64,000 bases of DNA, taken from assembly GCA_026018925.1 (NCBI GenBank), contig JAKSZU010000131.1, positions 248,001 to 312,000 on the forward strand. Direction: 5' to 3'. Positions 22,001-35,140 of this stretch are shown one piece after another. Position 1 is the stretch's first letter. The number at the start of each line of letters is the position of its first letter. A model generated the notes under the pieces. That model did not search any database and was not told where the DNA came from. It saw only the letters and a program-made list of their open reading frames with translations. Source of the stretch: Tupaia tana (lineage: Eukaryota > Chordata > Mammalia > Scandentia > Tupaiidae). Made by a program: the position numbers and the translations under genes.

Positions 22001-24761
22001 GAGAGAGACAGATACCTCAGAGACACAGAGACAGAGATAGAAGGCCAGAGGGGCTCTCTAGCACACTAGCTCTGCTTGCTGGAGGCTGAATTATGAGTAG
22101 AAAATCTTCATTTCTCCTGTTCCCTGAAAAATCTAGTTCCCAGTAGCCATGAGGAGTCTGCTCAGAGAAGGGCTCAACTCTCCTGCCTGGGAGGAAGAAG
22201 CAGAAGGGATTATTAACAAAATAATAGGAGGAGCTGGGAGCCAGAGAAAAATTTTGCCTTTAAAAAAGTCGTAAAAAGGAAAAATTACCAAAAAAAAAAT
22301 GAGGAGACAGGAGCAGAGAGAGACAGAGACCTCAGAGACACAGAGACAGAGATAGAAGGACAGAGGGTCTCCCTACCACACTAGCTCTGCTTGCTGGAGG
22401 CTGAATTATGAGTAGAAAATCTTCATTTCTCCTGTTCCCTGAAAAATCTAGTTCCCAGTAGCCATGAGGAGTCTGCTCAGAGAAGGTCTCAACTCTCCTG
22501 CCAGGGAGGAAGAAGCAGAAGGGATTATTAACAAAACAATAGGAGGAGCTGGGAGCCAGAGAAAAACTTTGCCTTTAAAAAAATCATATAAAGGAAAAAT
22601 TACCAAAAAAAAAATGAGGAGACAGGAGCAGAGAGAAACCGAGACCTCAGAGACACAGAGACAGAGATAGAATGCCAGAGGGGCTACCTACCACACTAGC
22701 TCTGCTTGCTGGAGGCTGAATTATGAGTAGAAAATCTTCATTTCTCCTGTTCCCTGAAAAATCTAGTTCCCAGTAGCCATGAGGAGTCTGCACAGAGAAG
22801 GGCTCAACTCTCCTGCCTGGGAGGAAGAAGCAGAAGGGATTATTAACAAAACAATAGGAGGAGCTGGGAGCCAGAGAAAAACTATGCCTTTAAAAAAATC
22901 GTAAAAAGGAAAAATTACCAAAAAAAAAATAAAATGAGGAGACAGGAGCAGAGAGAGACAGATACCTCAGAGACACAGAGACAGAGATAGAAGGCCAGAG
23001 GGGCTCTCTAGCACACTAGCTCTGCTTGCTGGAGGCTGAATTATGAGTAGAAAATCTTCATTTCTCCTGTTCCCTGAAAAATCTAGTTCCCAGTAGCCAT
23101 GAGGAGTCTGCTCAGAGAAGGGCTCAACTCTCCTGCCTGGGAGGAAGAAGCAGAAGGGATTATTAACAAAACAATAGGAGGAGCTGGGAGCCAGAGAAAA
23201 ACTTTGCCTTTAAAAAAGTGGTAAAAAGGAAAAATTACCAAAAAAAAATGAGGAGACAGGAGCAGAGAGAGACAGAGAACTCAGAGACACAGAGACAGAG
23301 ATAGAAGGCCAGAGGGGCTCCCTACCACACTAGCTGTGCTTGCTGGAGGCTGAATTATGAGTAGAAAATCTTCATTTCTCCTGTTCCCTGAAAAATCTAG
23401 GTCTCAGTAGCCATGAGGAGTATGCTCAGAGAAGGGCTCAACTCTCCTGCCTGGGAGGACGAAGAAGAAGGGATTATTAACAAAACAATAGGAGGAGCTG
23501 GGAGCCAGAGAAAAATTTTGCCTTTAAAAAATCGTAAAAAGGAAAAATTACCAAAAAAAAAAATGAGGAGACAGGAGCAGAGAGAGACAGAGACCTCAGA
23601 GAGACAGAGATAGAAGGCCAGAGGGGCTCCCTACCACACTAGCTCTGCTTGCTGGAGGCTGAATTATGAGTAGAAAATCTTCATTTCTCCTGTTCCCTGA
23701 AAAATCTAGTTCCCAGTAGCCATGAGGAGTCTGCTCAGAGAAGGGCTCAACTCTCCTGCCTGGGAGGAAGAAGCAGAAGGGATTATTAACAAAACAATAG
23801 GAGGAGCTGGGAGCCAGAGAAAAACTTTGCCTTTAAAAAAATCGTAAAAAGGAAAAATTATCAAAAAAAAATAAAAATGGGAGACAGGAGCAGAGAGAGA
23901 CTGAGACCTCAGAGACACAGAAACAGAGATAGAAAGCCAGAGGGGCTCCCTACCACACTAGTTCTGCTTGCTGGAGGCTGAATTATGAGTAGAAAATCTT
24001 CATTTCTCCTGTTCCCTGAAAAATCTAGTTCCCAGTAGCCATGAGGAGTCTGCTCAGAGAAGGGCTCAACTCTCCTGCCTGGGAGGAAGAAGCAGAAGGG
24101 ATTATTAACAAAACAATAGGAGGAGCTGGGAGCCAGAGAACAACTTTGCCTTTAAAAAAATCGTATAAAGGAAAAATTACCAAAAAAAAAATGAGGAGAC
24201 AGGAACAGAGAGAAACAGAGACCTCAGAGACACAGAGACAGAGATAGAAGGCCAGAGGGGCTCCCTACCACACTAGCTCTGCTTGCTTGAGGCTGAATTA
24301 TGAGTAGAAAATCTTCATTTCTCCTGTTCCCTGAAAAATCTAGTTCCCAGTAGCCATGAGGAGTCTGCTCAGAGAAGGGCTCAACTCTCCTGCCTGGGAG
24401 GAAGAAGCAGAAGGGATTATTAACAAAACAATAGGAGGAGCTGGGAGCCAGAGAAAAACTTTGCCTTTAAAAATGTCGTAAAAAGGAAAAATTATCAAAA
24501 AAATGAGGAGACAGGAGCAAAGAGAGACAGAGACCTCAGAGACACAGAGACAGAGATAGAAGGCCAGAGGGGCTCCCTACCACACTAGCTCTGCTTGCTG
24601 GAGGCTGAATTATGAGTAGAAAATCTTCATTTCTCCTCTTCCCTGAAAAATCTAGTTCCCAGTAGCCATGAGGAGTCTGCTCAGAGAAGGGCTCAACTCT
24701 CCTGCTGGGAGGAAGAAGCAGAAGGGATTATTAACAAAACAATAGGAGGAGCTGGGAGCCC
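19080..24761 (+). repeat. 18-monomer HOR, first copy (5682 bp)
   Basis: The variant GGGAGCCCGAG at 19080 matches 24762, and the order of variants is then kept across 18 monomers. Markers include AATCTTGTTCCC, CTCTCCTTCCTGG, GAGAGAGAGAGACC, TTTGCATTTAAA, GCAGAAGAGATTATT, TTACCAGAAAAAA, ATGAGGTGTCTGC, CAACTGTCCTGCC, CTGCCAGGGAGG, TCGTATAAAGG, AACCTAGTTCCCAATAG, CTAGGTCTCAG with GAGTATGCTC, and AAATAAAAATGGGAG. The two copies look nearly identical over this length by eye. Confidence 0.92.
21185..23010 (+). repeat. Internal four/three-monomer recurrence
   Basis: The monomer with CTGCCAGGGAGG, TCGTATAAAGG (or TCATATAAAGG), AGAGAAACCGAG and GGCTACCTACC occurs at about 21185-21430 and again 1266 bp (four monomers) later. 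The following GATACCTCAG/GGCTCTCTAGCAC monomer recurs after only 950 bp (22051 to 23001, three monomers). One monomer, the AAACCTAGTTCCCAATAG type, is therefore missing from the second pass. This implies a four-monomer duplication followed by loss of one unit, or an out-of-register exchange. Confidence 0.75.
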
Positions 24762-27700
24762 GAGAAAAACTTTGCCTTTAAAAAAATCGTAAAAAGGAAA
24801 AATTACCAAAAAAAAAAATGAGGAGACGGGAGCAGAGAGAGACAGAGACCTCAGAGACACAGAGAGAGAGATAGAAGGCCAGAGGGACTCCTTACCACAC
24901 TAGCTCTGCTTGCTGGAGGCTGAATTATGAGTAGAAAATCTTCATTTCTCCTGTTCCCTGAAAAATCTTGTTCCCAGTAGCCATGAGGAGTCTGCTCAGA
25001 GAAGGGCTCAACTCTCCTTCCTGGGAGGAAGAAGGAGAAGGGATTATTAACAAAACAATAGGAGGAGCTGGGAGCCAGAGAAAAATTTTGCCTTTAAAAA
25101 AGTCGTAAAAAGGAAAAATTACCAAAAAAAAAAAATGAGGAGACAGGAGCAGAGAGAGAGAGAGACCTCAGAGACACAGAGACAGAGATAGAAGGCCAGA
25201 GGGTCTCCCTACCACACTAGCTCTGCTTGCTGGAGGCTGAATTATGAGTAGAAAATCTTCATTTCTCCTGTTCCCTGAAAAATCTAGTTCCCAGTAGCCA
25301 TGAGGAGTCTGCTCAGAGAAGGGCTCAACTCTCCTGCCTGGGAGGAAGAAGCAGAAGGGATTATTAACAAAACAATAGGAGGAGCTGGGAGACAGAGAAA
25401 AACTTTGCATTTAAAAAAATCGTAAAAAGGAAAAATTACCAAAAAAAAATGAGGAGACAGGAGCAGAGAGAGACAGAGACCTCAGAGACACAGAGACAGA
25501 GATAGAAGGCCAGAAGGGCTCCCTACCACACTAGCTCTGCTTGCTGGAGGCTGAATAATGAGTAGAAAATCTTCATTTCTCCTATTCCGTGAAAAATCTA
25601 GTTCCCAGTAGCCATGAGGAGTCTGCTCAGAGAAGGGCTCAACTCTCCTGCCTGGGAGGAAGAAGCAGAAGAGATTATTAACAAAACAATAGGAGGAGCT
25701 GGGAGCCAGAGAAAAACGTTGCCTTTAAAAAAGTCGTAAAAAGGAAAAATTACCAGAAAAAAAAATGAGGAGACAGGAGCAGAGAGAGACAGAGACCTCA
25801 GAGACACAGAGACAGAGATAGAATGCCAGAGGGGCTCCCTACCACACTAGCTCTGCTTGCTGGAGGCTGAATTATGAGTAGAAAAATCTTCATTTCTCCT
25901 GTTCCCTGAAAAATCTATTTCCCAGTAGCCATGAGGAGTCTGCTCAGAGAAGGGCTCAACTCTCCTGCCTGGGAGGAAGAAGCAGAAGGGATTATTAACA
26001 AAACAATAGGAGGAGCTGGGAGCCAGAGAAAAACTTTGCCTTTAAAAAAGTCGTAAAAAGGAAAAATTACCAAAAAAAAAATGAGGAGACAGGAGCAGAG
26101 AGAGACAGAGACCTCAGAGACACAGAGACAGAGATAGAAGGCCAGAGGGTCTCCCTACCACACTAGCTCTGCTTGCTGGAGGCTGAATTATGAGTAGAAA
26201 ATCTTCATTTCTCCTGTTCCCTGAAAAATCTAGTTCTCAGTAGCCATGAGGTGTCTGCTCAGAGAAGGGCTCAACTCTCCTGCCTGGGAGGAAGAAGCAG
26301 AAGGGATTATTAACAAAACAATAGGAGGAGCTGGGAGCCAGAGAAAAACTTTGCCTTTAAAAAAATCGTAAAAAGGAAAAATTACCAAAAAAAAAAAATG
26401 AGGAGACGGGAGCAGAGAGAGACAGAGACCTCAGAGACACAGAGACAGAGATAGAAGGCCAGAGGGACTCCCTACCACACTAGCTCTGCTTGCTGGAGGC
26501 TGAATTATGAGTAGAAAATCTTCATTTCTCCTGTTCCCTGAAAAATCTTGTTCCCAGTAGCCATGAGGAGTCTGCTCAGAGAAGGGCTCAACTGTCCTGC
26601 CTGGGAGGAAGAAGGAGAAGGGATTATTAACAAAATAATAGGAGGAGCTGGGAGCCAGAGAAAAATTTTGCCTTTAAAAAAGTCGTAAAAAGGAAAAATT
26701 ACCAAAAAAAAAAATGAGGAGACAGGAGCAGAGAGAGACAGAGACCTCAGAGACACAGAGACAGAGATAGAAGGCCAGAGGGTCTCCCTACCACACTAGC
26801 TCTGCTTGCTGGAGCCTGAATTATGAGTAGAAAATCTTCATTTCTCCTGTTCCCTGAAAAATCTAGTTCACAGTAGCCATGAGGAGTCTCCTCAGAGAAG
26901 GGCTCAACTCTCCTGCCAGGGAGGAAGAAGCAGAAGGGATTATTAACAAAACAATAGGAGGAGCTGGGAGCCAGAGAAAAACTTTGCCTTTAAAAAAATC
27001 GTATAAAGGAAAAATTACCAAAAAAAAAATGAGGAGACAGGAGCAGAGAGAAACCGAGACCTCAGAGACACAGAGACAGAGATAGAATGCCAGAGGGGCT
27101 ACCTACCACACTAGCTCTGCTTGCTGGAGGCTGAATTATGAGTAGAAAATCTTCATTTCTCCTCTTCCCTGAAAAACCTAGTTCCCAATAGCCATGAGGA
27201 GTCTGCTCAGAGAAGGGCTCAACTCTCCTGCCTGGGAGGAAGAAGCAGAAGGGATTATTAACAAAACAATAGGAGGAGCTGGGAGCCAGAGAAAAACGTT
27301 GCCTTTAAAGAAGTCGTAAAAAGGAAAAATTACCAAAAATAAAATGAGGAGACAGGAGCAGAGAGAGACAGAGACCTCAGAGACACAGAGACAGAGATAG
27401 AAGGCCAGAGGTGCTCCCTACCACACTAGCTCTGCTTGCTGGAGGCTGAATTATGAGTAGAAAACCTTCATTTCTCCTGTTCCCTGAAAAATCTAGTTCC
27501 CAGTAGCCATGAGGAGTCTGCTCAGAGAAGGGCTCAACTCTCCTGCCTGGGAGGAAGAAGGAGAAGGGATTATTAACAAAACAATAGGAGGAGCTGGGAG
27601 CCAGAGAAAAACTTTGCCTTTAAAAAAATCGTAAAAAGGAAAAATTACCAAAAAAAAAAATAAAATGAGGAGACAGGAACAGAGAGAGACAGATACCTCA

Positions 27701-30440
27701 GAGACACAGAGACAGAGATAGAAGGCCAGAGGGGCTCTCTAGCACACTAGCTCTGCTTGCTGGAGGCTGAATTATGAGTAGAAAATCTTCATTTCTCCTG
27801 TTCCCTGAAAAATCTAGTTCCCAGTAGCCATGAGGAGTCTGCTCAGAGAAGGGCTCAACTCTCCTGCCTGGGAGGAAGAAGCAGAAGGGATTATTAACAA
27901 AATAATAGGAGGAGCTGGGAGCCAGAGAAAAATTTTGCCTTTAAAAAAGTCGTAAAAAGGAAAAATTACCAAAAAAAAAATGAGGAGACAGGAGCAGAGA
28001 GAGACAGAGACCTCAGAGACACAGAGACAGAGATAGAAGGCCAGAGGGTCTCCCTACCACACTAGCTCTGCTTGCTGGAGGCTGAATTATGAGTAGAAAA
28101 TCTTCATTTCTCCTGTTCCCTGAAAAATCTAGTTCCCAGTAGCCATGAGGAGTCTGCTCAGAGAAGGTCTCAACTCTCCTGCCAGGGAGGAAGAAGCAGA
28201 AGGGATTATTAACAAAACAATAGGAGGAGCTGGGAGCCAGAGAAAAACTTTGCCTTTAAAAAAATCATATAAAGGAAAAATTACCAAAAAAAAAATGAGG
28301 AGACAGGAGCAGAGAGAAACCGAGACCTCAGAGACACAGAGACAGAGATAGAATGCCAGAGGGGCTACCTACCACACTAGCTCTGCTTGCTGGAGGCTGA
28401 ATTATGAGTAGAAAATCTTCATTTCTCCTGTTCCCTGAAAAATCTAGTTCCCAGTAGCCATGAGGAGTCTGCACAGAGAAGGGCTCAACTCTCCTGCCTG
28501 GGAGGAAGAAGCAGAAGGGATTATTAACAAAACAATAGGAGGAGCTGGGAGCCAGAGAAAAACTATGCCTTTAAAAAAATCGTAAAAAGGAAAAATTACC
28601 AAAAAAAAAATAAAATGAGGAGACAGGAGCAGAGAGAGACAGATACCTCAGAGACACAGAGACAGAGATAGAAGGCCAGAGGGGCTCTCTAGCACACTAG
28701 CTCTGCTTGCTGGAGGCTGAATTATGAGTAGAAAATCTTCATTTCTCCTGTTCCCTGAAAAATCTAGTTCCCAGTAGCCATGAGGAGTCTGCTCAGAGAA
28801 GGGCTCAACTCTCCTGCCTGGGAGGAAGAAGCAGAAGGGATTATTAACAAAACAATAGGAGGAGCTGGGAGCCAGAGAAAAACTTTGCCTTTAAAAAAGT
28901 CGTAAAAAGGAAAAATTACCAAAAAAAAAATGAGGAGACAGGAGCAGAGAGAGACAGAGAACTCAGAGACACAGAGACAGAGATAGAAGGCCAGAGGGGC
29001 TCCCTACCACACTAGCTGTGCTTGCTGGAGGCTGAATTATGAGTAGAAAATCTTCATTTCTCCTGTTCCCTGAAAAATCTAGGTCTCAGTAGCCATGAGG
29101 AGTATGCTCAGAGAAGGGCTCAACTCTCCTGCCTGGGAGGACGAAGAAGAAGGGATTATTAACAAAACAATAGGAGGAGCTGGGAGCCAGAGAAAAATTT
29201 TGCCTTTAAAAAATCGTAAAAAGGAAAAATTACCAAAAAAAAAAATGAGGAGACAGGAGCAGAGAGAGACAGAGACCTCAGAGAGACAGAGATAGAAGGC
29301 CAGAGGGGCTCCCTACCACACTAGCTCTGCTTGCTGGAGGCTGAATTATGAGTAGAAAATCTTCATTTCTCCTGTTCCCTGAAAAATCTAGTTCCCAGTA
29401 GCCATGAGGAGTCTGCTCAGAGAAGGGCTCAACTCTCCTGCCTGGGAGGAAGAAGCAGAAGGGATTATTAACAAAACAATAGGAGGAGCTGGGAGCCAGA
29501 GAAAAACTTTGCCTTTAAAAAAATCGTAAAAAGGAAAAATTATCAAAAAAAAATAAAAATGGGAGACAGGAGCAGAGAGAGACTGAGACCTCAGAGACAC
29601 AGAAACAGAGATAGAAAGCCAGAGGGGCTCCCTACCACACTAGTTCTGCTTGCTGGAGGCTGAATTATGAGTAGAAAATCTTCATTTCTCCTGTTCCCTG
29701 AAAAATCTAGTTCCCAGTAGCCATGAGGAGTCTGCTCAGAGAAGGGCTCAACTCTCCTGCCTGGGAGGAAGAAGCAGAAGGGATTATTAACAAAACAATA
29801 GGAGGAGCTGGGAGCCAGAGAACAACTTTGCCTTTAAAAAAATCGTATAAAGGAAAAATTACCAAAAAAAAAATGAGGAGACAGGAACAGAGAGAAACAG
29901 AGACCTCAGAGACACAGAGACAGAGATAGAAGGCCAGAGGGGCTCCCTACCACACTAGCTCTGCTTGCTTGAGGCTGAATTATGAGTAGAAAATCTTCAT
30001 TTCTCCTGTTCCCTGAAAAATCTAGTTCCCAGTAGCCATGAGGAGTCTGCTCAGAGAAGGGCTCAACTCTCCTGCCTGGGAGGAAGAAGCAGAAGGGATT
30101 ATTAACAAAACAATAGGAGGAGCTGGGAGCCAGAGAAAAACTTTGCCTTTAAAAATGTCGTAAAAAGGAAAAATTATCAAAAAAATTAGGAGACAGGAGC
30201 AAAGAGAGACAGAGACCTCAGAGACACAGAGACAGAGATAGAAGGCCAGAGGGGCTCCCTACCACACTAGCTCTGCTTGCTGGAGGCTGAATTATGAGTA
30301 GAAAATCTTCATTTCTCCTCTTCCCTGAAAAATCTAGTTCCCAGTAGCCATGAGGAGTCTGCTCAGAGAAGGGCTCAACTCTCCTGCTGGGAGGAAGAAG
30401 CAGAAGGGATTATTAACAAAACAATAGGAGGACCTGGGAG
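24762..30440 (+). repeat. 18-monomer HOR, second copy
   Basis: This is the second copy of the 19080-24761 unit, offset 5681-5682 bp. It ends near 30380-30440 in a monomer carrying CTCCTGCTGGG and GAGGACCTGGG, and then continues into material like 17460-18400. That order matches the array left of the first copy, as expected if the unit duplicated in place. One private difference is AAAAAATTAGGAG near 30181 in place of AAAAAAATGAGGAG near 24500. Confidence 0.9.
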
Positions 30441-31400
30441 CCAGAGAAAAACTTTGCCTTTAAAAAAGTCATTAAAAGGAAAAATTACCAAAAAAAAAAA
30501 TTAGGAGACAGGAGCAGAGAGAGACAGACACCTCAGAGACACAGAGACAGAGATAGAAGGCCAGAGGGGCTCCCGACCACACTAGCTCTGCTTGCTGGAG
30601 GCTGAATTTTGAGTAGAAAATCTTCATTTCTCCTGTTCCCTGAAAAATCTAGTTCCCAGTAGCCATGAGGAGTCTGCTCAGAGAAGGGCTCAACTCTCCT
30701 GCCTGTGAGGAAGAAGCAGAAGGGATTATTAACAAAACAATAGGAGGAGCTGGGAGCCAGAGAAAATCTTTGCCTTTAATAAAATCGTAAAAAGGAAAAA
30801 TTACCAAAAATAAAATACAATGAGGAGACAGGAGCAGAGAGAGACAGAGACCTCAGAGACACAGAGACAGAGATAGAAGGCCAGAGGGGCTCCCTACCAC
30901 ACTAGCTCTGCTTGCTGGAGGCTGAATTATGAGTAGAAAATCTTCATTTCTCCTATTCCCTGAAAAATCTAGTTCCCAGTAGCCATGAGGAGTCTGCTCA
31001 GAGAAGGGCTCAACTCTCCTGCCTGGAAGGAAGAAGCAGAAGGGATTATTAACAAAACAATAGGAGGATCTGGGAGCCAGAGAAAAACTTTGCATTTAAA
31101 AAAATCGTAAAAAGGAAAAATTACCAAAAATAAATGAGGAGACAGGAGCAGAGAGAGACAGAGACCTCAGAGACACAGAGACAGACATAGAAGGCCAGAA
31201 GGGCTCCCTACCACACTAGCTCTGCTTGCTGGAGGCTGAATAATGAGTAGAAAATCTTCATTTCTCCTATTCCGTGAAAAATCTCGTTCCCAGTAGCCAT
31301 GAGGAGTCTGCTCAGAGAAGGGCTCAACTCTCCTGCCTGGGAGGAAGAAGCAGAAGGGATTATTAACAAAACAATAGGAGGAGCTGGGAGCCAGAGAAAA
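28560..31400 (+). repeat. 9-monomer HOR, first copy (2840 bp)
   Basis: Repeats at 31400-34240 with offset 2840: GGGGCTCTCTAGC at 28681 and 31521, the CTAGGTCTCAG/GAGTATGCTC monomer near 29085 and 31925, AAATAAAAATGGGAG near 29550 and 32390, AATACAATGAGG near 30813 and 33653. It overlaps the second 18-monomer copy, so it arose after or together with that event. Confidence 0.9.
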
Positions 31401-34240
31401 ACTTTGCCTTTAAAAAAATCGTAAAAAGGAAAAATTACCAAAAAAAAAAATAAAATGAGGAGACAGGAGCAGAGAGAGACAGATACCTCAGAGACACAGA
31501 GACAGAGATAGAAGGCCAGAGGGGCTCTCTAGCACACTAGCTCTGCTTGCTGGAGGCTGAATTATGAGTAGAAAATCTTCATTTCTCCTGTTCCCTGAAA
31601 AATCTAGTTCCCAGTAGCCATGAGGAGTCTGCTCAGAGAAGGGCTCAACTCTCCTGCCTGGGAGGAAGAAGCAGAAGGGATTATTAACAAAACAATAGGA
31701 GGAGCTGGGAGCCAGAGAAAAACTTTGCCTTTAAAAAAGTCGTAAAAAGGAAAAATTACCAAAAAAAAAATGAGGAGACTGGAGCAGAGAGAGACAGAGA
31801 ACTCAGAGACACAGAGACAGAGATAGAAGGCCAGAGGGGCTCCCTACCACACTAGCTCTGCTTGCTGGAGGCTGAATTATGAGTAGAAAATCTTCATTTC
31901 TCCTGTTCCCTGAAAAATCTAGGTCTCAGTAGCCATGAGGAGTATGCTCAGAGAAGGGCTCAACTCTCCTGCCTGGGAGGACGAAGAAGAAGGGATTATT
32001 AACAAAACAATAGGAGGAGCTGGGAGCCAGAGAAAAATTTTGCCTTTAAAAAATCGTAAAAAGGAAAAATTACCAAAAAAAAAAATGAGGAGACAGGAGC
32101 AGAGAGAGACAGAGACCTCAGAGAGACAGAGATAGAAGGCCAGAGGGGCTCCCTACCACACTAGCTCTGCTTGCTGGAGGCTGAATTATGAGTAGAAAAT
32201 CTTCATTTCTCCTGTTCCCTGAAAAATCTAGTTCCCAGTAGCCATGAGGAGTCTGCTCAGAGAAGGGCTCAACTCTCCTGCCTGGGAGGAAGAAGCAGAA
32301 GGGATTATTAACAAAACAATAGGAGGAGCTGGGAGCCAGAGAAAAACTTTGCCTTTAAAAAAATCGTAAAAAGGAAAAATTATCAAAAAAAAATAAAAAT
32401 GGGAGACAGGAGCAGAGAGAGACTGAGACCTCAGAGACACAGAAACAGAGATAGAAAGCCAGAGGGGCTCCCTACCACACTAGTTCTGCTTGCTGGAGGC
32501 TGAATTATGAGTAGAAAATCTTCATTTCTCCTGTTCCCTGAAAAATCTAGTTCCCAGTAGCCATGAGGAGTCTGCTCAGAGAAGGGCTCAACTCTCCTGC
32601 CTGGGAGGAAGAAGCAGAAGGGATTATTAACAAAACAATAGGAGGAGCTGGGAGCCAGAGAAAAACTTTGCCTTTAAAAAAATCGTATAAAGGAAAAATT
32701 ACCAAAAAAAAAATGAGGAGACAGGAACAGAGAGAAACAGAGACCTCAGAGACACAGAGACAGAGATAGAAGGCCAGAGGGGCTCCCTACCACACTAGCT
32801 CTGCTTGCTTGAGGCTGAATTATGAGTAGAAAATCTTCATTTCTCCTGTTCCCTGAAAAATCTAGTTCCCAGTAGCCATGAGGAGTCTGCTCAGAGAAGG
32901 GCTCAACTCTCCTGCCTGGGAGGAAGAAGCAGAAGGGATTATTAACAAAACAATAGGAGGAGCTGGGAGCCAGAGAAAAACTTTGCCTTTAAAAATGTCG
33001 TAAAAAGGAAAAATTATCAAAAAAATTAGGAGACAGGAGCAAAGAGAGACAGAGACCTCAGAGACACAGAGACAGAGATAGAAGGCCAGAGGGGCTCCCT
33101 ACCACACTAGCTCTGCTTGCTGGAGGCTGAATTATGAGTAGAAAATCTTCATTTCTCCTCTTCCCTGAAAAATCTAGTTCCCAGTAGCCATGAGGAGTCT
33201 GCTCAGAGAAGGGCTCAACTCTCCTGCTGGGAGGAAGAAGCAGAAGGGATTATTAACAAAACAATAGGAGGACCTGGGAGCCAGAGAAAAACTTTGCCTT
33301 TAAAAAAGTCATTAAAAGGAAAAATTACCAAAAAAAAAAATTAGGAGACAGGAGCAGAGAGAGACAGACACCTCAGAGACACAGAGACAGAGATAGAAGG
33401 CCAGAGGGGCTCCCGACCACACTAGCTCTGCTTGCTGGAGGCTGAATTTTGAGTAGAAAATCTTCATTTCTCCTGTTCCCTGAAAAATCTAGTTCCCAGT
33501 AGCCATGAGGAGTCTGCTCAGAGAAGGGCTCAACTCTCCTGCCTGGGAGGAAGAAGCAGAAGGGATTATTAACAAAACAATAGGAGGAGCTGGGAGCCAG
33601 AGAAAATCTTTGCCTTTAATAAAATCGTAAAAAGGAAAAATTACCAAAAATAAAATACAATGAGGAGACAGGAGCAGAGAGAGACAGAGACCTCAGAGAC
33701 ACAGAGACAGAGATAGAAGGCCAGAGGGGCTCCCTACCACACTAGCTCTGCTTGCTGGAGGCTGAATTATGAGTAGAAAATCTTCATTTCTCCTATTCCC
33801 TGAAAAATCTAGTTCCCAGTAGCCATGAGGAGTCTGCTCAGAGAAGGGCTCAACTCTCCTGCCTGGAAGGAAGAAGCAGAAGGGATTATTAACAAAACAA
33901 TAGGAGGAGCTGGGAGCCAGAGAAAAACTTTGCATTTAAAAAAATCGTAAAAAGGAAAAATTACCAAAAATAAATGAGGAGACAGGAGCAGAGAGAGACA
34001 GAGACCTCAGAGACACAGAGACAGAGATAGAAGGCCAGAAGGGCTCCCTACCACACTAGCTCTGCTTGCTGGAGGCTGAATAATGAGTAGAAAATCTTCA
34101 TTTCTCCTATTCCGTGAAAAATCTCGTTCCCAGTAGCCATGAGGAGTCTGCTCAGAGAAGGGCTCAACTCTCCTGCCTGGGAGGAAGAAGCAGAAGGGAT
34201 TATTAACAAAACAATAGGAGGAGCTGGGAGCCAGAGAAAA
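31400..34240 (+). repeat. 9-monomer HOR, second copy
   Basis: Second copy of 28560-31400. The junction lies between 31292 (CTCGTTCCCAG, as at 18340) and about 31440 (AAATAAAATGAGG followed by GATACCTCAG). The monomer there joins the left half of one variant type to the right half of another. Small private differences include CTGGAGCAGAG near 31790 and ACTTTGCC near 32665, where the other copy has CAACTTTGCC. Confidence 0.88.
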
Positions 34241-35140
34241 ACGTTGCCTTTAAAAAAGTCGTAAAAAGGAAAAATTACCAGAAAAAAAATGAGGAGACAG
34301 GAGCAGAGAGAGACAGAGACCTCAGAGACACAGAGACAGAGATAGAATGCCAGAGGGGCTCCCTGCCACACTAGCTCTGCTTGCTGGAGGCTGAATTATG
34401 AGTAGAAAATCTTCATTTCTCCTGTTCCCTGAAAAATCTACTTCCCAGTAGCCATGAGGAGTCTGCTCAGAGAAGGGCTCAACTCTCCTGCCTGGGAGGA
34501 AGAAGCAGAAGGGATTATTAACAAAACAATAGGAGGAGCTGGGAGCCAGAGAAAAACTTTGCCTTTAAAAAAGTCGTAAAAAGGAAAAATTACCAAAAAA
34601 AAATGAGGAGACAGGAGCAGAGAGATACAGAGACCTCAGAGACACAGAGACAGAGATAGAAGGCCAGAGGGTCTCCCTACCACACTAGCTCTGCTTGCTG
34701 GAGGCTGAATTATGAGTAGAAAATCTTCATTTCTCCTGTTCCCTTAAAAATCTAGTTCTCAGTAGCCATGAGGAGTCTGCTCAGAGAAGGGCTCAACTCT
34801 CCTGCCTGGGAGGAAGAAGCAGAAGGGATTATTAACAAAACAATAGGAGGAGCTGGGAGCCAGAGAAAAACTTTGCCTTTAAAAAAATCGTAAAAAGGAA
34901 AAATTACCAAAAAGAAAATGAGGAGACGGGAGCAGAGAGAGACAGAGACCTCAGAGACACAGAGAGAGAGATAGAAGGCCAGAGGGACTCCCTACCACAC
35001 TAGCTCTGCTTGCTGGAGGCTGAATTATGAGTAGAAAATCTTCATTTCTCCTGTTCCCTGAAAAATCTAGTTCCCAGTAGCCATGAGGAGTCTGCTCAGA
35101 GAAGGGCTCAACTCTCCTGCCTGGGAGGAAGAAGGAGAAG
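32620..35140 (+). repeat. 8-monomer HOR, first copy (2520 bp)
   Basis: Repeats at 35141-37660 with offset 2520. Matching markers are the TCGTATAAAGG monomer (about 32688/35208), TTATCAAAAAAATTAGG, GTCATTAAAAGG, AATACAATGAGG, TGAATAATGAG, TTACCAGAAAAAAAATG, and CCCTTAAAAATCTAG (34741/37261). It overlaps the 9-monomer block to its left. Confidence 0.9.
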
